Below the pieces are notes generated by a model, which did not search any database, was not told the DNA's origin, and was given only the letters and a program-made list of their open reading frames with translations. The translations under genes were made by a program, and so were the position numbers. From Acidimicrobiales bacterium (lineage in GTDB: Bacteria; Actinomycetota; Acidimicrobiia; Acidimicrobiales; Aldehydirespiratoraceae), in the NCBI GenBank assembly GCA_029263215.1, contig JAJCXY010000121.1, positions 1 to 64,000 on the forward strand: a stretch of 64,000 nucleotides of DNA, given 5' to 3'. Each line of letters starts with the position of its first letter. Within the stretch, counting starts at the first letter, position 1. Shown here piece after piece: positions 63,497 to 64,000 of the stretch.

Positions 63497-64000
63497 TGGC
63501 CACACTCACGTTTGTTGCGTTGTCCGCTGGTGTCGGGCTCGGAGTTTTGCTGATCGTCCAAGGCATCCGGGGCCGCTCCGTGCTGCCGGACATGCGAACC
63601 CGATCAGACAAGGCCGAGCTCGAACGAACTGTCGCCGTCGTATCGGTGGCGGCGGTGGCCGCCGCGACGATCCTGGCCATCACCGGTTGGCCGGTGGCAG
63701 CGGCGGCCACGTTCGGAGCAGTGATCTCCGGTCGACGGCTCCTCGACGCCGACGACGACCGCGCCAGCAGCATTGCCCGAACGCAGGCCATTGCGTCTTG
63801 GACAGAAATGATCCGCGACAACATGGCTGGTGCGGCTGGCCTTGAGCAGGCGCTTATGACCACCGCAGGGCTCGCTCCGGCTCCGATCGCAGCCGAGGTG
63901 GCAAGGTTCGCTCACCGACTCGAAGACATGCCACTGGCCGACGCTCTCGCCCGCCTCGGTGACGACCTTGATCACCCGTCGGCTGATCTGGTCGTCGCAG
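63496..64000 (+). CDS. tadB: TadB-like type II/IV secretion F protein, partial
   Basis: Start of a TadB-type membrane platform protein, cut by the window edge (168 residues seen). Two hydrophobic helices (ATLTFVALSAGVGLGVLLIV, and about 50-72) precede a cytosolic helical part (TQAIASWTEMIRDNMAGAAGLEQAL) typical of the T2SSF fold. ATG 63496 shares one base with the cpaF stop. Confidence 0.85.
   Translation, partial: MATLTFVALSAGVGLGVLLIVQGIRGRSVLPDMRTRSDKAELERTVAVVSVAAVAAATILAITGWPVAAAATFGAVISGRRLLDADDDRASSIARTQAIASWTEMIRDNMAGAAGLEQALMTTAGLAPAPIAAEVARFAHRLEDMPLADALARLGDDLDHPSADLVVA

Overview
This is a GC-rich actinobacterial chromosome segment. Two WhiB regulators, a tatA-sigE-anti-sigma cluster, a UPF0182 protein, a DUF2342 metalloprotease, a one-subunit b558-type SdhC, many GTG/TTG starts and 1-4 base gene overlaps all fit Actinomycetota. 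The mixture, including an MreB and a giant multi-GAF GGDEF/EAL protein, most resembles the class Acidimicrobiia (Ilumatobacter-like). That placement is inferred from gene content only.

Layout. 1-4.6 kb: malate dehydrogenase, Fpg/Nei-type glycosylase, SCP2 protein, RDD protein, DUF368 polyprenyl-phosphate transporter, alpha/beta hydrolase. 5-8.5 kb: sdhCAB on the minus strand. 8.6-19.3 kb: a GH2-like protein, an AAA ATPase and its VWA partner split by about 5 kb that holds an ECF sigma factor, an SH3-domain membrane protein, a GH1-like protein, a MaoC hydratase and a TetR regulator. 19.4-24.4 kb: one 1688-residue GAF/PAS/GGDEF/EAL protein. 24.5-30 kb: whiB, tatA, sigE, anti-sigma, second whiB, ROK kinase, Nudix, MFS. 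30-43 kb: envelope and quality-control genes (DUF2342 protease, degenerate HtrA, MoaE, MreB, PDZ-Lon protease, DivIVA-like coiled coil, UPF0182), with relatives of the mycobacterial Rv3193c-Rv3195 neighbourhood. 43-48.8 kb: a candidate structured RNA, a lamin-tail lipoprotein, twin palindromes, a glutamate-synthase-like FMN protein, GNAT, sulfurtransferase, thioesterase.

At 48.9 kb lies an initiator tRNA (fMet). From its 3' end to the right edge the window looks like the left part of an integrative element: tyrosine integrase, excisionase, a lytic transglycosylase/M23 protein, lipoproteins and a Tad-type apparatus (SAF/CpaB, CpaE-like, CpaF, TadB). The right end is outside the window.

The most unusual locus is the cargo between the tRNA and the integrase (49.2-55.0 kb): eight genes, mostly overlapping by four bases, read as one operon. 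They encode an AdoMet decarboxylase, a TetR regulator, three separate polypeptides that look like a dismantled PEP-synthase/rifampin-phosphotransferase-type dikinase (ATP-grasp, phospho-histidine swivel, and an unrecognised mostly helical protein that may bind substrate), an isochorismatase-fold hydrolase, an MFS transporter and a frameshifted NadM-type nucleotidyltransferase. I recognise no described pathway with this set. A small-molecule biosynthesis or drug-modification system is the working hypothesis.

A second theme is degenerate enzymes in the core: the GH2-like and GH1-like proteins both have alanine where the nucleophilic glutamate should be, and the HtrA-like protein has lost its His and Ser.
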